From Microcebus murinus (Eukaryota; Chordata; Mammalia; Primates; Cheirogaleidae), in assembly GCF_040939455.1 (NCBI RefSeq), contig NC_134106.1:78809001-78873000 (forward strand): 64,000 nucleotides of DNA, read 5' to 3'. Positions 12,442 through 23,215 of the stretch are shown one piece after another. The notes under the pieces are model-generated. The model saw only the letters and a program-made list of their open reading frames with translations. It was not told the origin of the DNA and did no database searches. A program made the position numbers and the translations under genes. Numbering within the stretch: position 1 is the first letter of the stretch; every line of letters begins with the position of its first letter.

Positions 12442-12459
12442 CGTCTCTTCGAAGAGACG
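12442..12459. repeat. Perfect 18-bp palindrome (CGTCTCTTC/GAAGAGACG)
   Basis: CGTCTCTTC is followed directly by its reverse complement GAAGAGACG with no spacer, centred on TTCGAA. Function is unknown; it could bind a dimeric protein or be chance. Confidence 0.9.
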
Positions 12460-12983
12460 GGGTACTAAGGAAACATTTACTGAGATCACAGGGCACAGGT
12501 ACCGTCACCTGTCCCTTATTCACTCAGGCAGTGAAATTTATCATGACCCCTCTCTCTCCTCCAATTCCTCCTATGGGCTGCTATGGCCTTGCATATAAAT
12601 CAACATCCTGGGCATGAGAGGGATTCCTGTGAGATCAATAACGTGCAAAATAATGACCTCCCATCTGAGAGCCTCCCCTCTCAGCAGGGGGACACTGGGT
12701 TCTCCCATCCTAGAATGGCAAGGAGGGAGGGTGTGGGCATGTGGGGTGATCGATGCCAGTGACCAAGGAGAAGCTGATGCCAGTGCAGGCAGGGAAGAGG
12801 ACACAGTCACTTAATTCTCACCTCTCTGGCACTCTCACAAACCATTCTGTGCCCGTTAAGATGAGAAATGCTGCTCTTACCACCTGTGTAGACACCACAG
12901 GGTGAACCATAACCATTACTAGTTTTGCAAAAAATAAAAATAAAAATTCATATAACTGCCTCTGTTACCCATAGCTGGGCCTG

Positions 12984-13001
12984 CTTGCCCAGCTGGGCAA
13001 G
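12984..13001. repeat. Perfect 18-bp palindrome (CTTGCCCAG/CTGGGCAAG)
   Basis: CTTGCCCAG is followed directly by CTGGGCAAG with no spacer, and a further AGCTGGGC copy lies just upstream at 12973-12980. It contains CAGCTG, an E-box core, at its centre. Confidence 0.9.
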
Positions 13002-13163
13002 TCTTCTGCTCAGGATGAGGATGGTCACACCTTCTACGACAGGAATAATCAGGAATAATTTTCCTTATGCCTAACATAGCTGAAGTACTTCACAGTGTGC
13101 ACTACACAGAGAAAGTACTTAATACATATATCTAACTGGAAGTTTGATAGTCTATTTAGACAG

Positions 13164-13501
13164 TGCTATGGACTAAATGTTTATGCTCCCCAAAATGCAC
13201 AGGTTGAGGCCCCAACCCCCAGGGTGATGGCATTTGGAGAGGGGTCTTTGGGAGGTAATTAGGCTTGGATGAGATTGCGAGGGGGGGGCCTTGAGATTAG
13301 TGCCCTTACAAGAGATACCAGAGACACAGCAGGAGGTGTGGTCATCTACAAGCCAGGACAAGGGCTCTCCCCAGAAACGGAACCCTACCCGGCCTTAATC
13401 TTGGAATTTCCAACCTCCAGAATTGTGAGAAAAATAAGTTTTTGTTATTTAAGCTATTCGGCCTGTGGTATCCTGTTATGGTAGCCTGAACAGGTAATAC
13501 A
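13164..13501 (+). mobile_element. MLT1-type LTR (ERVL-MaLR), solo
   Basis: It begins TGCTATGGACTAAATGTTTATGCTCCCCAAAATG and continues with GGTGATGGCATTTGGAGAGGGGTCTTTGGGAGGTAATTAGG, the CAAGCCAGGA segment, CCTCCAGAATTGTGAGAAAAATAAG and an end at TAATACA. The full LTR is present without internal sequence, so it is a solo LTR. No viral gene is present. Confidence 0.9.
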
Positions 13502-13659
13502 GATGCCTTTATGGGCTGAAGAAGAGCATCAATAAATACTATTTGATCTTACAAATTTTGAGGGGCTAGTCAGAAAGATATAGAAACTTCCAAACACCTA
13601 TAGCATTGTCCTCAAAGTCTGATTTCAAATTTTTCTCTCAGTTTTTAAGGGACTCAGAA

Positions 13660-13775
13660 ACTAGGAATCTGGGATTAGACTGAGTCTATATACTGTTCTG
13701 CCACTTTCTAAGGCTCCACCTCTCTGAACCACAGCCTTCTCATCTGTAAAATGGGGCTAATAATGGGTGCGCGCT
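13660..13775 (-). mobile_element. MIR SINE fragment, antisense
   Basis: CTGCCACTTTCTAAGGCTCC ... CAGCCTTCTCATCTGTAAAATGGGGCTAATAATGGG is the reverse complement of the MIR core. Confidence 0.75.
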
Positions 13776-14399
13776 CCCTCCCCCCATCTCCCCCCCTCTC
13801 AGCTACATCAAATGATGAAGCAGCTTCTAGAAAGAGATCTCCAAGATAAATAGGTGAGTGAACAAACAAACAAGGAGAAGAAAAATACACACTGATGTGG
13901 TGACAGGCCTTTTTTTTTGGTTAAAAGAGAGGAAAAATAAAGAGAATATTTATTACTACATGATTTTATCTACTTAAAGAAAACTCTAGAATGATGCACA
14001 AGATAATATACCTATCAATGGTAGGCTGAGTACTGAGGGAAGCTGTAGTGGGACAAAACCTGACAGACAGGGGACAAAGGTGGGAGCAAAATTTCATTCA
14101 TTTTTAAATATTATTTAAACTTGAAACACTACTTATTCAGAAGAAAGGAAGGAAGGGATGAGGGTCAGTGTTGGGTACTTCATAAGCATTTGGATTGTTT
14201 GATATTTTTCCTGATGAACGTCAGAAAAATATTTTTTAAATGCTTAATTACATTAAGTATATGATTTTTAAAATGTCACATAATATGAAAATACATAAAT
14301 TTAAAAATTTAGGACCCTTCTTACTTCTGCACCAGTCTGCATCTCTGTCTAAGTTGATTATTAATAGTTACGTATGTCATTATTTAAAAATAAAAATGT
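13776..14399. other. Single-copy A/T-rich stretch
   Basis: A CT/C-rich start (13775-13800) is followed by A/T-rich sequence. I see no gene or repeat. Confidence 0.35.
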
Positions 14400-14673
14400 G
14401 GCCGGGCACAGTGACTCACACCTGTAATCCCAGCACTTTGGGAGGCTGATATGGGAGGATCACTTGAGGCCAGGAGTTTGAGACCTGCCTGGGCAACACC
14501 GAGACCACATCTCTACAAAAATTCAAAAAATTAGCGGAGCATGGTGGTGTGTTCCTGTAGTCCCAGCTACTTGGAGGCTGAGGCAGGAGGATGGCTTGAG
14601 CCCAGGAGTTTGAGGCTACAGTGAGCTATGATTGCACCATGGCACTCCAGCCTAGGGCAACAGAGTGGGAGCC
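14400..14673 (+). mobile_element. Alu (AluJ-like), 3' truncated
   Basis: GGCCGGGCACAGTGACTCACACCTG starts the left arm. The A-rich linker and right arm follow, and homology stops at CAACAGAGTGGGAGCC without a poly(A) tail. No target duplication is evident, so the 3' end was probably lost after insertion. Confidence 0.92.
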
Positions 14674-14729
14674 TATGGCATCATACTATATATTGGTTTT
14701 GCAACCAATGTGCTTTTCAGTTAAGATTT

Positions 14730-15040
14730 CTTGAAGTTCTTTCAATGTCAGCACATGTAAACTAGCTCTGTTTTGTATAATTAATAGGTGAGAAACCACA
14801 AATGATGATACTACAATATATTTAACTTTTACCCTATAAGAAAGCATTGGAGCTATCAGTAGTTTTTCTCTATTATGAGTTTTTGATGCATATACATAGC
14901 TATTTCTGCTCGCTATGTTCTTAGAACTGCTCCCTCAAAGGGCTCATACATTCAAATGTTTATAGATACTGCCAAATTGCACTCAGAAAAGACAATGTCT
15001 GTTTACAATGCCACCAACCAACAGAATCTTTCCCCATACT
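14730..15040 (-). mobile_element. L1M fragment, antisense
   Basis: TTTATAGATACTGCCAAATTGCACTCAGAAAAGACAATG followed by TTTACAATGCCACCAACCAACAG is the familiar antisense 3' region of an old L1 (TAGATATTGCCAAATTGCCCTC ... CCCACCAACAGTG). The upstream part is more diverged, so the left edge is uncertain. Confidence 0.6.
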
Positions 15041-15118
15041 TCAAAAGAAATATAAAAATAAATTTTAAAAATTTTAATGTGTTAAGTAGACCTGCATTTC
15101 AGTAACACAGAGCAGAAC

Positions 15119-15217
15119 ATGCCTTTGCTTGAAGCCAACAGTTCGAGACCAGCCTGAATGAGACTCTGCCTCTACAAAACAAAAACCAAAAAAAAAAAAA
15201 AAAAAATATGCCTTTGA
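15119..15217 (+). mobile_element. Very short Alu-derived insertion (left-arm piece) with target duplication
   Basis: An 80-bp insertion (15128-15207) is bounded by a 9-bp target duplication, ATGCCTTTG, at 15119-15127 and 15208-15217. It holds only the middle of an Alu left arm (AGTTCGAGACCAGCCTGAATGAGACTCTGCC), then an A-rich end with a long A run (about 15189-15206). The duplication shows that this stub itself was retroposed, rather than being a decayed full element. Confidence 0.85.
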
Positions 15218-16160
15218 TTTTAAAAAGATGACATGTTGAAATTCGAATATGCCAAAGTACAGAGATACTCTTGTGGAATGGGTATTCCAGCCTTCACTTA
15301 TGCATTGCTGAATTGCGTCTACGGACATAACCTTTGGAAGTCAGTTTTACAAAGAGGCCCCCAAGCTCACAGCAGAGAGGACCTAGCTCTGATCAAGGCT
15401 GGCCTCTGACACGGGCATGTGCAGCCCCTCGCCGCCGTGTGCGCTGTGCACTCCATCCACGCTGGAGGAACAGAGAGAGCGGCACAGCGGGGACTCGGTG
15501 GGAGAGATTTAAGGTGAACTGATTAAAGTAATAAACCATATTTGTACATTCTCAGTAGCTGCTTCCATAGTCATAAAAAAAGGCTGACTCATTTTTCTTT
15601 CTGTTTTTTTAAAACTAAATCTCAATCGAGAAATTATCTGGCAATTGAAAACTCAAGAAAGCTCGGTCTACCTTAAGTTTCTGAATAAAAAACTCGGGAG
15701 GCTTAAGCTGGTTGTGCAATAGAACGTTGTATGCCTGTAGGACACTGTGCACTGCAGAACGAACCGAACCTTCAGGAGCTTCAACACCAGGGGCCCTGAA
15801 GCTTCCCCTTCTAAATACTCCGCTATGATCTCCCAAATCCAGAAACAGAGAAAGCTGTCCCAGCCACCCCCACACTGCAGCCCCTTGTCTGCAAGGCCAC
15901 TCCTGCTACTTCTGCACACGTCTCTGGCTCCCAGAGTGCTTTCCCAGCTCAGTGCCTAATGCCTTTTGCACAAAGCTCTAGCCAAGAACCTGTCAGAAGT
16001 TTCCATCTAAAGCAAAACAGATTTCAGTCAAACTACTTCGAATTTTCAGTCAAGATGTTTCATTCAGTCTTTTTTTTCCCCTTGTCAAAAACACCTTCTT
16101 ATTCACTAGTTGTCTCCTCCGTTTCCCGGTGTACATGAACTGCTTTGCAAGTACACCCTA
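15218..16160. other. Single-copy stretch with an exon-like block on the minus strand
   Basis: No gene is assigned. On the minus strand 15875-15615 is open for 86 codons, and inside it 15734-15672 is a 63-bp segment preceded by AG and followed by GT. Its translation resembles no protein I know. The patch from 15380 to 15500 is GC-rich with several CpGs but too short for a CpG island. Confidence 0.35.
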
Positions 16161-16162
16161 TA

Positions 16163-16240
16163 CATTTTTTTTTAATTCAAAATTTTAAATGAGTACAAGT
16201 GTTTTTGTTACATGGATGAACTGTGTAATGCTAAAGTCAG
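16163..16240 (-). mobile_element. Strepsirrhine-type L1 3' UTR stub, antisense
   Basis: A T-rich tract is followed by AATGAGTACAAGTGTTTTTGTTACATGGATGAACTG and TAATGCTAAAGTCAG. This resembles the antisense 3' UTR at 59365-59440 and 23497-23560 in the same window (GGGGTACAA...TTTTGGTTACATG). It is a short 5'-truncated copy. Confidence 0.6.
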
Positions 16241-16405
16241 TGCAGAAGAATGAAATAGGATCTTTATCACTTAATAAATAATTTCTTTAAAATTTATAAT
16301 TTTTTTTCCAATCATGTTGTGAAGGTTTATTAAAAAACTAAAGGATGGTTGGTTACTTTATCTGCCAAAGTTAAGTGAAACAGGTATTTATTATAAAATT
16401 AACAG

Positions 16406-16716
16406 GGCCAGGCATGGTGGATCATACCTATAATTCCGGCACATTGGAAGGCAAAGGCAGGAGGATCACTATAGGACAGAAGTTCGAGACCAGTCTGGTC
16501 AACACAGCAAGACCCAGCATCTACAAAAACTTTCTTTAAAAAATTAGCTGGGCATGGGGTTGCTTATCTGTACTCCCAGGTACAGATAAGCTGAGGCAGG
16601 AGGCTGAGGCAGGAGGATCACTTGAGCCCAGGAGTTGGAGGTTGCAATGAGCTGTGATCATACCACTGAACGTCAGCCTGGGCAACAGAGCAAGATTTAG
16701 TCTCCAAAAAAGAGAA
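16406..16716 (+). mobile_element. Alu with internal hairpin rearrangement
   Basis: A complete but diverged Alu dimer runs from GGGCCAGGCATGGTGGATCATACC to the TCTCCAAAAAAG tail. In the right arm the usual GCCTGTAATCCCAGCTACTCGGGAGGCTGAGG is replaced by a perfect 12-bp inverted repeat (16562-16573 and 16580-16591, loop TCCCAG), and GCTGAGGCAGGAG then occurs twice in tandem (16590-16615). Confidence 0.92.
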
Positions 16717-17814
16717 GGTAAATCCAATTAATTTACAGTAATTATGCTCACCATTTTAGTACAACAAAGACCAATATTTAAACTGCATTTTAGAACTTTT
16801 TATTCAGCAACAAATACAAGACAAATTGAATGGTAAGCATCTTTACATTGGAATTTCATTTTCAGTCGTTAGCAATTAATTTTCTTGGTCTTAGAATAAC
16901 AACCCCTGCTCCCACTCGCTCCCCTCAAAAAGCCACTGCAGCCAGGTTTTCGTAAGAAACTTAGGAGTGAAATGGATCCCTACGGACTGTGGGAATGAGG
17001 CCCCACAGACTTACTCAAAAGATCTCTCCAGCCAGGTGGGTCTGCTCATCACTTAGTGGAGACCTCTTCTCTGATCTATCTGGGACCCCTTCCTGAGGTT
17101 GCTCTTTCCTCACACTGACCTCCCACTGCCCACACCTGGCTGCTTTTTTAGAGCCCAGCTTGTTCCCCGCTGCAAGGCCTTTTCTGACTCTTTCAGTGCA
17201 CATTTCTAACTTCTGTTCTCTTTTGGAGAGCTCACTGCCACTCCTGAGATTCCCCATTCACTTACCATCACATACCATCAGCTGATAATCTTTCTGATAA
17301 AACGGCCTTTAGGAGAGAGACACACATATTCTATATCGTTTTATTTGCCCAGTGTGGTAATGAACATGTAGTTGGCGAATGCCAGTGTATACTGAATCAA
17401 AATATTTAGTTGGAAAAAAAAATGTAGGCATAGCAAATGGATTTTACACATTTAAGAGCCCCGAACCATAATGCAAAAGTATGATCTGCCAGTTTAATAG
17501 AAACACATAAATTGTGAGCTGATAAGAAAAAACAAAGCCTCTCAAGTGATTAACTTCTGAAATATCAGAGACCTCATCTGATAAGCTGGGCTGACAAGTC
17601 TGAAGGCGTTTCTATTTCCAGCCCTCTCTGTAATTTCCACTGAGTACAAAGTTATGTGAGGACCACAGAAAAAAGTGGCCGCTTCTCTTTCTTTCTGGTA
17701 ACTATGAAAAGTGTTTGCAAAATGGGAGACACCTGAACTCTCATTCCCTTAGTTTCTCCTTTAGCTTTTCTAAGAATTGACAGGATTCCTTATAGGATCT
17801 TCAAAATAGTAACT
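16717..17814. other. Mostly unassigned; possible diverged L2
   Basis: The span 17060-17400 has the word pattern of a very old sense L2 3' region (CCCCTTCCTGAGGTTGCTCTTTCCTCAC ... TTTTATTTGCCCAGTGTGG), but I am not sure of it. I recognise nothing else here. Confidence 0.3.
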
Positions 17815-17918
17815 TCTCGTATGTATTGGGTACCTGCCCTGGGCCCAAGTTTGGTGCCAAATGCTTTATTGTATCATCTCTTTTCATCATGACTACAATC
17901 CTAAGGGACAGGTGCTCA
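17815..17918 (+). mobile_element. MIR SINE fragment
   Basis: GTATGTATTGGGTACCTGCCCTGGGCCCAAGTTTGGTGCCAAATGCTTTATTG ... CATGACTACAATCCTAAGGGACAGGTGCTC aligns with the 5' half and core of MIR in sense orientation. Confidence 0.65.
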
Positions 17919-20900
17919 CAAGAGGACACTGTCCCATGTCTGAATTCTCTAGCCATATTCTTGTCCTGCTGTCAGGTTAACTCTTGACACTGACCACCGT
18001 GCTCTATGACCCCCGCTTGGGAGAAACCATCACCACAAACCTCAAGAACAAGCTTGTCTTCTCTTTTACCATCTCCTCTGCCCAGGCTTGGTATCGTCTT
18101 GCCCTCAGTCCTGCATTTGCTCAAGCCAACGCTTGGTCTGCCATGTGCTGCTGCTCTGGCCTGCATCACTGCACCAGGCTCCTGGGCAAGCCCTTTCCCG
18201 ACAAAGCCTCTTGCAGCCATGTGCTCTGCTCACCTCCTACTTCTAGAGCAATTTTTCAGTAGTATATTTTCATCTGAGCTCCCACTGCCTCCAGGCCTGA
18301 ATCCCAAGGCCCTGCTGGCTGGTGCTCTCACTGTGGGCAACCCCACCTCCCAGGCTGCCCCTGCCTCACCAGGGGCACACCCTCCCTCCTCTCCCTGCCA
18401 GCCACCAGCCTCTTCCCTACTTCCTGCCCTCTGTCCCTCCTCTTCCCTCAAGCCCCTACTTATGCTACTCTCACCTTCAAAATCAGTGCAAAAGCCATGT
18501 CCTCTAGAGCCCTCCTCACAGGGCCACACGTATGTCTTTAATGTGTACTTGTAGATTCGACATGTCTGGAGTTTGGCAACACAAAAAAAGAATGCAAAAT
18601 GTTGACTATGTAAGAAAATGAAAAGCCTGCTTCCGGGAAAAAAATACCTCCTTTTCCTCTTTTCACCCCACATTCACAAATGCAAGTTCTTGCAACTCCT
18701 CTAATCTTGGCAAGTTTAAACTACAGTTTTTACGAAACAAAGGTCACTTGCTCAGCTACAGATAAATAAAAATTCACAAGCCATCTCCAGGAAAATCAAT
18801 ACAGGTACTAAAAAATCTAAGTTGATAATAAATTTTAGTTCCCCTTGCACATAGCTCAGGAATGTCACTATTTACTGGAACCACTGTAATATCAGATATT
18901 TCAGAAGGCTATTGATTTTGCCACTGAAGTGTGACTAAAGGGATAAATAAACTGCTCCTGGGGTCAATCGATCCATTTATCTTCACTGGTATTTTATAAA
19001 AAGTCAAAGTAGCATAAACTTTGATAAATAAATGTTATCATGAAAGAAATATTGCTGACATAAGGATTTGAAGGGAAAAAGAACAGACAATTCTGCTACC
19101 TGAAAGCCACACAAGTGGCTTAACATTTTAGCAGTTTTAATAATAGCTCCTCATTCAGAAACATCCTTTCTTTGCCTGCCCTACGTAAGCTATGGGGCCC
19201 AGGTAAAAGTTTGAGCCACATGGCCAAGAAAAACAGGAGCCACAAGTCAAGTCCTCCTGAAATAAAAGGCAAAAGAAACATTTTTTTTTTTTTTCCTGTT
19301 GTATCAGAAAGTAACTGCTAGAGTCGCTAACGTGGACAGATGTCTTCGGATATTTTTAAGGTAATGTTTGGAAACAGAAGAACTATTTAGACTTTAAAAA
19401 ATCAGGATGGGGTGTGCTCTGAAGTGGCTTTTTAGGGCTTTATTGTTAAACCATGCTGCACCAGTAACCATTTAACTGCATTGCAATGATCCCATAAAGA
19501 TTTCAATGCAAGGCCATGAAGAACTCACAACATAGTGGCTGTAATAGGATATTAAGGCTCCAGAAGAATTTTAATTCAAGTGTAGGAAACGTGGGAACCC
19601 TGTGAAGAGGCTATAACTTACCATGAGAAATTATACTGGCAAGGTTTTACTGCAGTTGTGTGGAGACAGTATTACCATCTCGTGATGAAACAGAGTGATA
19701 ATGATGAAAGTACATGAGTTGATATTGCAATTTCAGCCCAATAACTACTTCACTTAAATTACCATACCCCGGGGGAGCGTACAGCTTTCAGGACACAGAG
19801 ACTGTTAATGATTGGAAATCTGGTTTGGGTCACCTCTAAAAATGTTCTCAAGCTTTTAAAAATTTCCAATCCAAATATGTAGCTCTTAGATCCAAGATGC
19901 CTCTGCTCCCCTTTTCTCAGTAACCACCCAGGACCCATTCTAGAGTTCCTTACTTTTCTTCTTTCCTTCACACAGACCACTGGACCATCGCTGCCTTCAA
20001 AGATCCCTTTTTCAGGGTTGTGTTGGAGGAATGCCTACTTGGCATTTGGCGAGGCAGCTAAAAAAAAAAAACAACTGTATCTCCTGCGGGCTGGTGCAAT
20101 GCCCAGCAGGACACAGTGGGCACTTGATACAATGGCATTTACTGACTGGAAGTGTCTGGGTGGCCAGACCAGGCCTGGGATTCTCTGAAGGTCACAGGAT
20201 GTTGGCAATGTGGTTCTAACAGCTGCTAAAGCTACCCTGGACAGGAACCGAGCGGTAGCCATGGGTACAGTCAAAGGGGGAAATGCCCATGACGAAAGGC
20301 TGTCTGGCAAGTTTGGACAATCTCCACAAAACAGGTCTGGCACAATTCTGTGACGGCAGGTCGCTAGAAAGAGTCCATAGAGCACACAATGCTACTCATT
20401 TTCCTTCTTCTCAAGAGCCGCAAGTGCAGGATCGGCCACTGACTCAGAAATATTTGCATCCCCTCTAACAGCAAGGCTATGTCTTTTGAAGAAACAGAAT
20501 GCACGTGTCCACGTGTGCATGCATGCATAAGTATGTGTGTGCACACATGCAACCTGGCTATGAATTTATTGCAAAAAGGCTCCCCAGTATCAAGGCACAG
20601 AAGTATTATTAATAAGGCAAGGTTATCTTTGACAATATTTTTCTTCCCTCTTTTCCACCTCTCAATTCTTCTGAGGCATCCTGGATTTGTTTTCCTGATA
20701 CAGTGTGTCTGATTATTTGAGCCTTCTATTGCTCTACGGTGGATCTCGTCTACATGTGGCTTATGCAGTTCAGCTACGGAAAATCTAAACACCCCCAGCA
20801 GACTGTGGCTTTACCTGGGGGCTCGGCTGTACAGCAATCTGTGTATCTCCAGTTTTCTCCCACGCTCCAATAGCTTCTGCCAACCCTGCTGGGTCTACTA

Positions 20901-20988
20901 AACCCTTGCTCTTCCCTCTCTCCCCACAGGAAGGGACAAGTCCACTTGGAGTGAAGTCATGATCTCAACCCCTATCTGCTTTTCTTCA
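17919..20988. other. Single-copy stretch of about 3 kb
   Basis: No gene is supported. The longest ORF in the window (18006-18554, 182 codons) lies in a CT-rich block (18060-18480). Its Pro/Ser/Leu-rich product is what pyrimidine-rich DNA gives in any frame. A T14 run at 19281-19294 and an A12 run at 20060-20071 have no recognised element beside them. An alternating purine/pyrimidine patch lies at 20502-20552. Confidence 0.4.
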
Positions 20989-21320
20989 CCTGTTCACTAT
21001 TTCAGAGCATGGCTGGCACCACACCCTTGCCGCTGGCCAAGCTCAGAGCCTGGGGCCAGCCTCTCTTCTACCCTGGCTTCACTCCACATCCAACTCATTC
21101 TCAAGTCTTTCCAAAGACTTATCTTCTTGGAGACTCGTCTCCATTCCTGCAGTGTCAGCATCGGGTCTAGCTCAGGCTTCCCTCTCCCAACACGTCTCCC
21201 TGCATCGGGTCCTTCTCCAGTGGATTCTCTGGCTGCAGCCACAGTGATCTTCCTAGGACACCAATCGGATTGCGTGACTCCCTGCTTGAGACATTGGAGG
21301 GGGTATGCCCCTAAAACAAA
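20989..21320 (+). mobile_element. L2 LINE fragment
   Basis: GGCTGCAGCCACAGTGATCTTCCTAGGACACCAATCGGATTGCGTGACTCCCTGCTTGAGACATTGG corresponds to the L2 block CTGCAGCCAGAGTGATC...ATCTGATCATGTCACTCCCCTGCTTAAAA. The upstream half is more diverged. The chance 128-codon ORF here lies in this repeat. Confidence 0.7.
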
Positions 21321-21955
21321 AAAGGCCAACTGCTGTCACAGCTAAGAAGGCATTTCGTGAGGGGGCTCAGTGTCATCTACATTTCAGCCCCTTTCCATTG
21401 TCATCTGCACTTCTAGGTTTTGCAAACATTTCTCCCTCTGCACATCCTTTACTTCTCTGCTTACATGTGGCTGTCTCCTCACTCTGAAACAGATGCCCCC
21501 CAGGTGCTCCTACAGAAACCTGCACATGGCAGTCATGAATACTGTTCATCAAGTATAGGTTTCAGATCTATTTGGAAGTATATTTGCTCATTACTGTTTA
21601 AACTGTAAGCTTGTGTACTAAAAAAAAAAGGTATGAACTTTAATAAGCAGTATAAATAATTTATGGCCCTGTAAATTCTTAAAATCTGGAAGTCACATGC
21701 TACAATTAGAATTGACTTGTTACACAATGAAGGAAATATCATTTCTCTTTTATAGACATAAAAGAGGAACACTTGTTTAAAATCAATGCATGATAAACTC
21801 CAATTCCCACTGTGTGACTCTTTTGAATAATGTTTTAAATGCATAAATATATACACACACAGCTTAGTATGTGTTGGTGTATATTCAGCTGAATTCTATT
21901 GCTCACTCAGCTCAACAATGCAGGTGAACCTCATCCATGCACGTATCCCTCATAT
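21321..21955. other. Single-copy stretch, perhaps more diverged L2 at its start
   Basis: The segment 21370-21480 may continue the preceding L2. After that the sequence is A/T-rich without recognised features. Confidence 0.3.
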
Positions 21956-22434
21956 AAAAATGCATCTGCACTAGAATGTTCATAGCAGTACAATTCACAA
22001 TTGCAAAGATGTGGAAACAACCCAAGTGGCCATCAATACATGAGTGCATTAATAAAATGTGGCATATGTATACCATGGATTTCTACTCAGCCACAAAAAC
22101 CAAGGTGATCTAGCACCTGTTGTATTATCCTAGATAGAGCTGGAGACCATTTTATTAAGTAAAGTATCACAAGAATGGAAAAACAAGCACCATAGGTACT
22201 CACCGTCAAATTGGTATTAACCAATCAACACTTGTGTGCACATTTAGTAATAACATTCATTGAGTGTTGGGCATGTTCGGCAGGAGGGGGATGGGTATAT
22301 TCAAACCTAATGGGTGTGGTGTGCACCACCTGGGGGATGGATACACTTGAAGCTCTGACTTGGCTGGGGCAAAGGCAATACATGTAACTTAAACATTTGT
22401 ACCCCTGTAATATGCTAAAATTTAAAAAAAATGC
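21956..22434 (+). mobile_element. 5'-truncated strepsirrhine L1 (ORF2 end plus 3' UTR)
   Basis: It starts at the ORF2 3' end (TGCACTAGAATGTTCATAGCAG ... ACCATGGATTTCTACTCAGCCAC) and runs through a 3' UTR with CACCTGGGGGATGGATACACTTGAAGCTCTGACTTGG and ATTTGTACCCCTGTAATATGC to an A-rich end. AAAAATGC at 21956-21963 recurs after the A run (to 22434), a plausible target duplication. The 3' UTR is of lemur type. The reading frame is broken; this is a dead copy. Confidence 0.88.
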
Positions 22435-23149
22435 CCCATTTGAACAAATTCTATGGTAATTCTATGTTCAAAGAGAAGATTCACCTCCAAATTTAACTTT
22501 CTTGAATAATCCAGAGTTTAATAATTGGATTTAAAGCAATATTATAATGTAATTGATTTTAGTCACAGAATAAAACACAAAGAAAAAACAATGATATAAG
22601 ATATGTACATACACATTACACATTGCCAACATCCTACATAATACAAACACCAAGATGATTAAGTTGTCTAAGAAACCTCTCGTGCATAATACGGGAAGAA
22701 ATATAGAAAGGTTTAGTATGTATATTCTCCCAAATCCCATTTTATCTACTAATTCAAATTTCTTTCTTTTACTCAATTTATAACTACCAAGGACACACAG
22801 AGCATTCTATTAATATATTGGAGCCATTCCCCACCCCCCAGGCACAAACATGAGTTTCTTGGAAGAAGAATCTCAATTTCCTAAATAAATATGAATAAGT
22901 AAATAGTTGATTAGGTATACCAGTATACAGATGTATAACTATGCTACTACATATATGATATTTCATTCTTAGATGCTACCAGTATAATGCAACACAATGT
23001 TGTGTGCAATTTATAAGGAAAAAACTTCCACCAATCAAATTATGACATGTAATAGAGATTGTAAGACACATTCTAATCTTAGAGATGTTGCAATGTAAGA
23101 AAATATACATCTTGAAATCTATGATATACTGTAACAGACTCTTTTCTGT
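22435..23149. other. Single-copy A/T-rich stretch
   Basis: A/T-rich, with 60- to 108-codon ORFs rich in Phe, Ile and Leu and no recognisable domain. Confidence 0.35.
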
Positions 23150-23215
23150 TTTATATTCAACATTTGGAACAGTGCTTGGCAATAGTAAACACTCTATAAA
23201 TATTTGTTGAATGCA
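23150..23215 (+). mobile_element. L2-like 3' end fragment
   Basis: GGAACAGTGCTTGGCAATAGTAAACACTCTATAAATATTTGTTGAATGCATG matches the L2 3' terminus pattern (AGTGCCTGGCACATAGTAGG...AATAAATATTTGTTGAATGAATG). Confidence 0.6.

Larger units (their letters stand above)
11961..13163. other. Single-copy stretch with two perfect palindromes
   Basis: I see no gene. Two perfect 18-bp palindromes stand out at 12442-12459 and 12984-13001; they are annotated separately. The ORFs of 66 to 79 codons at 12571-12814 overlap on both strands and have no recognisable domain. Confidence 0.4.

Noticed and set aside
18006..18554. Longest ORF, 182 codons on the plus strand
   Set aside because: It reads a CT-rich block, giving a Pro/Ser/Leu-rich product. 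Overlapping ORFs in other frames and on the other strand exist there too, and no domain, start context or splice site supports it.
20905..20929. Good polypyrimidine tract and CACAG acceptor
   Set aside because: The sequence after it runs into an L2 fragment and no donor-bounded exon is evident.
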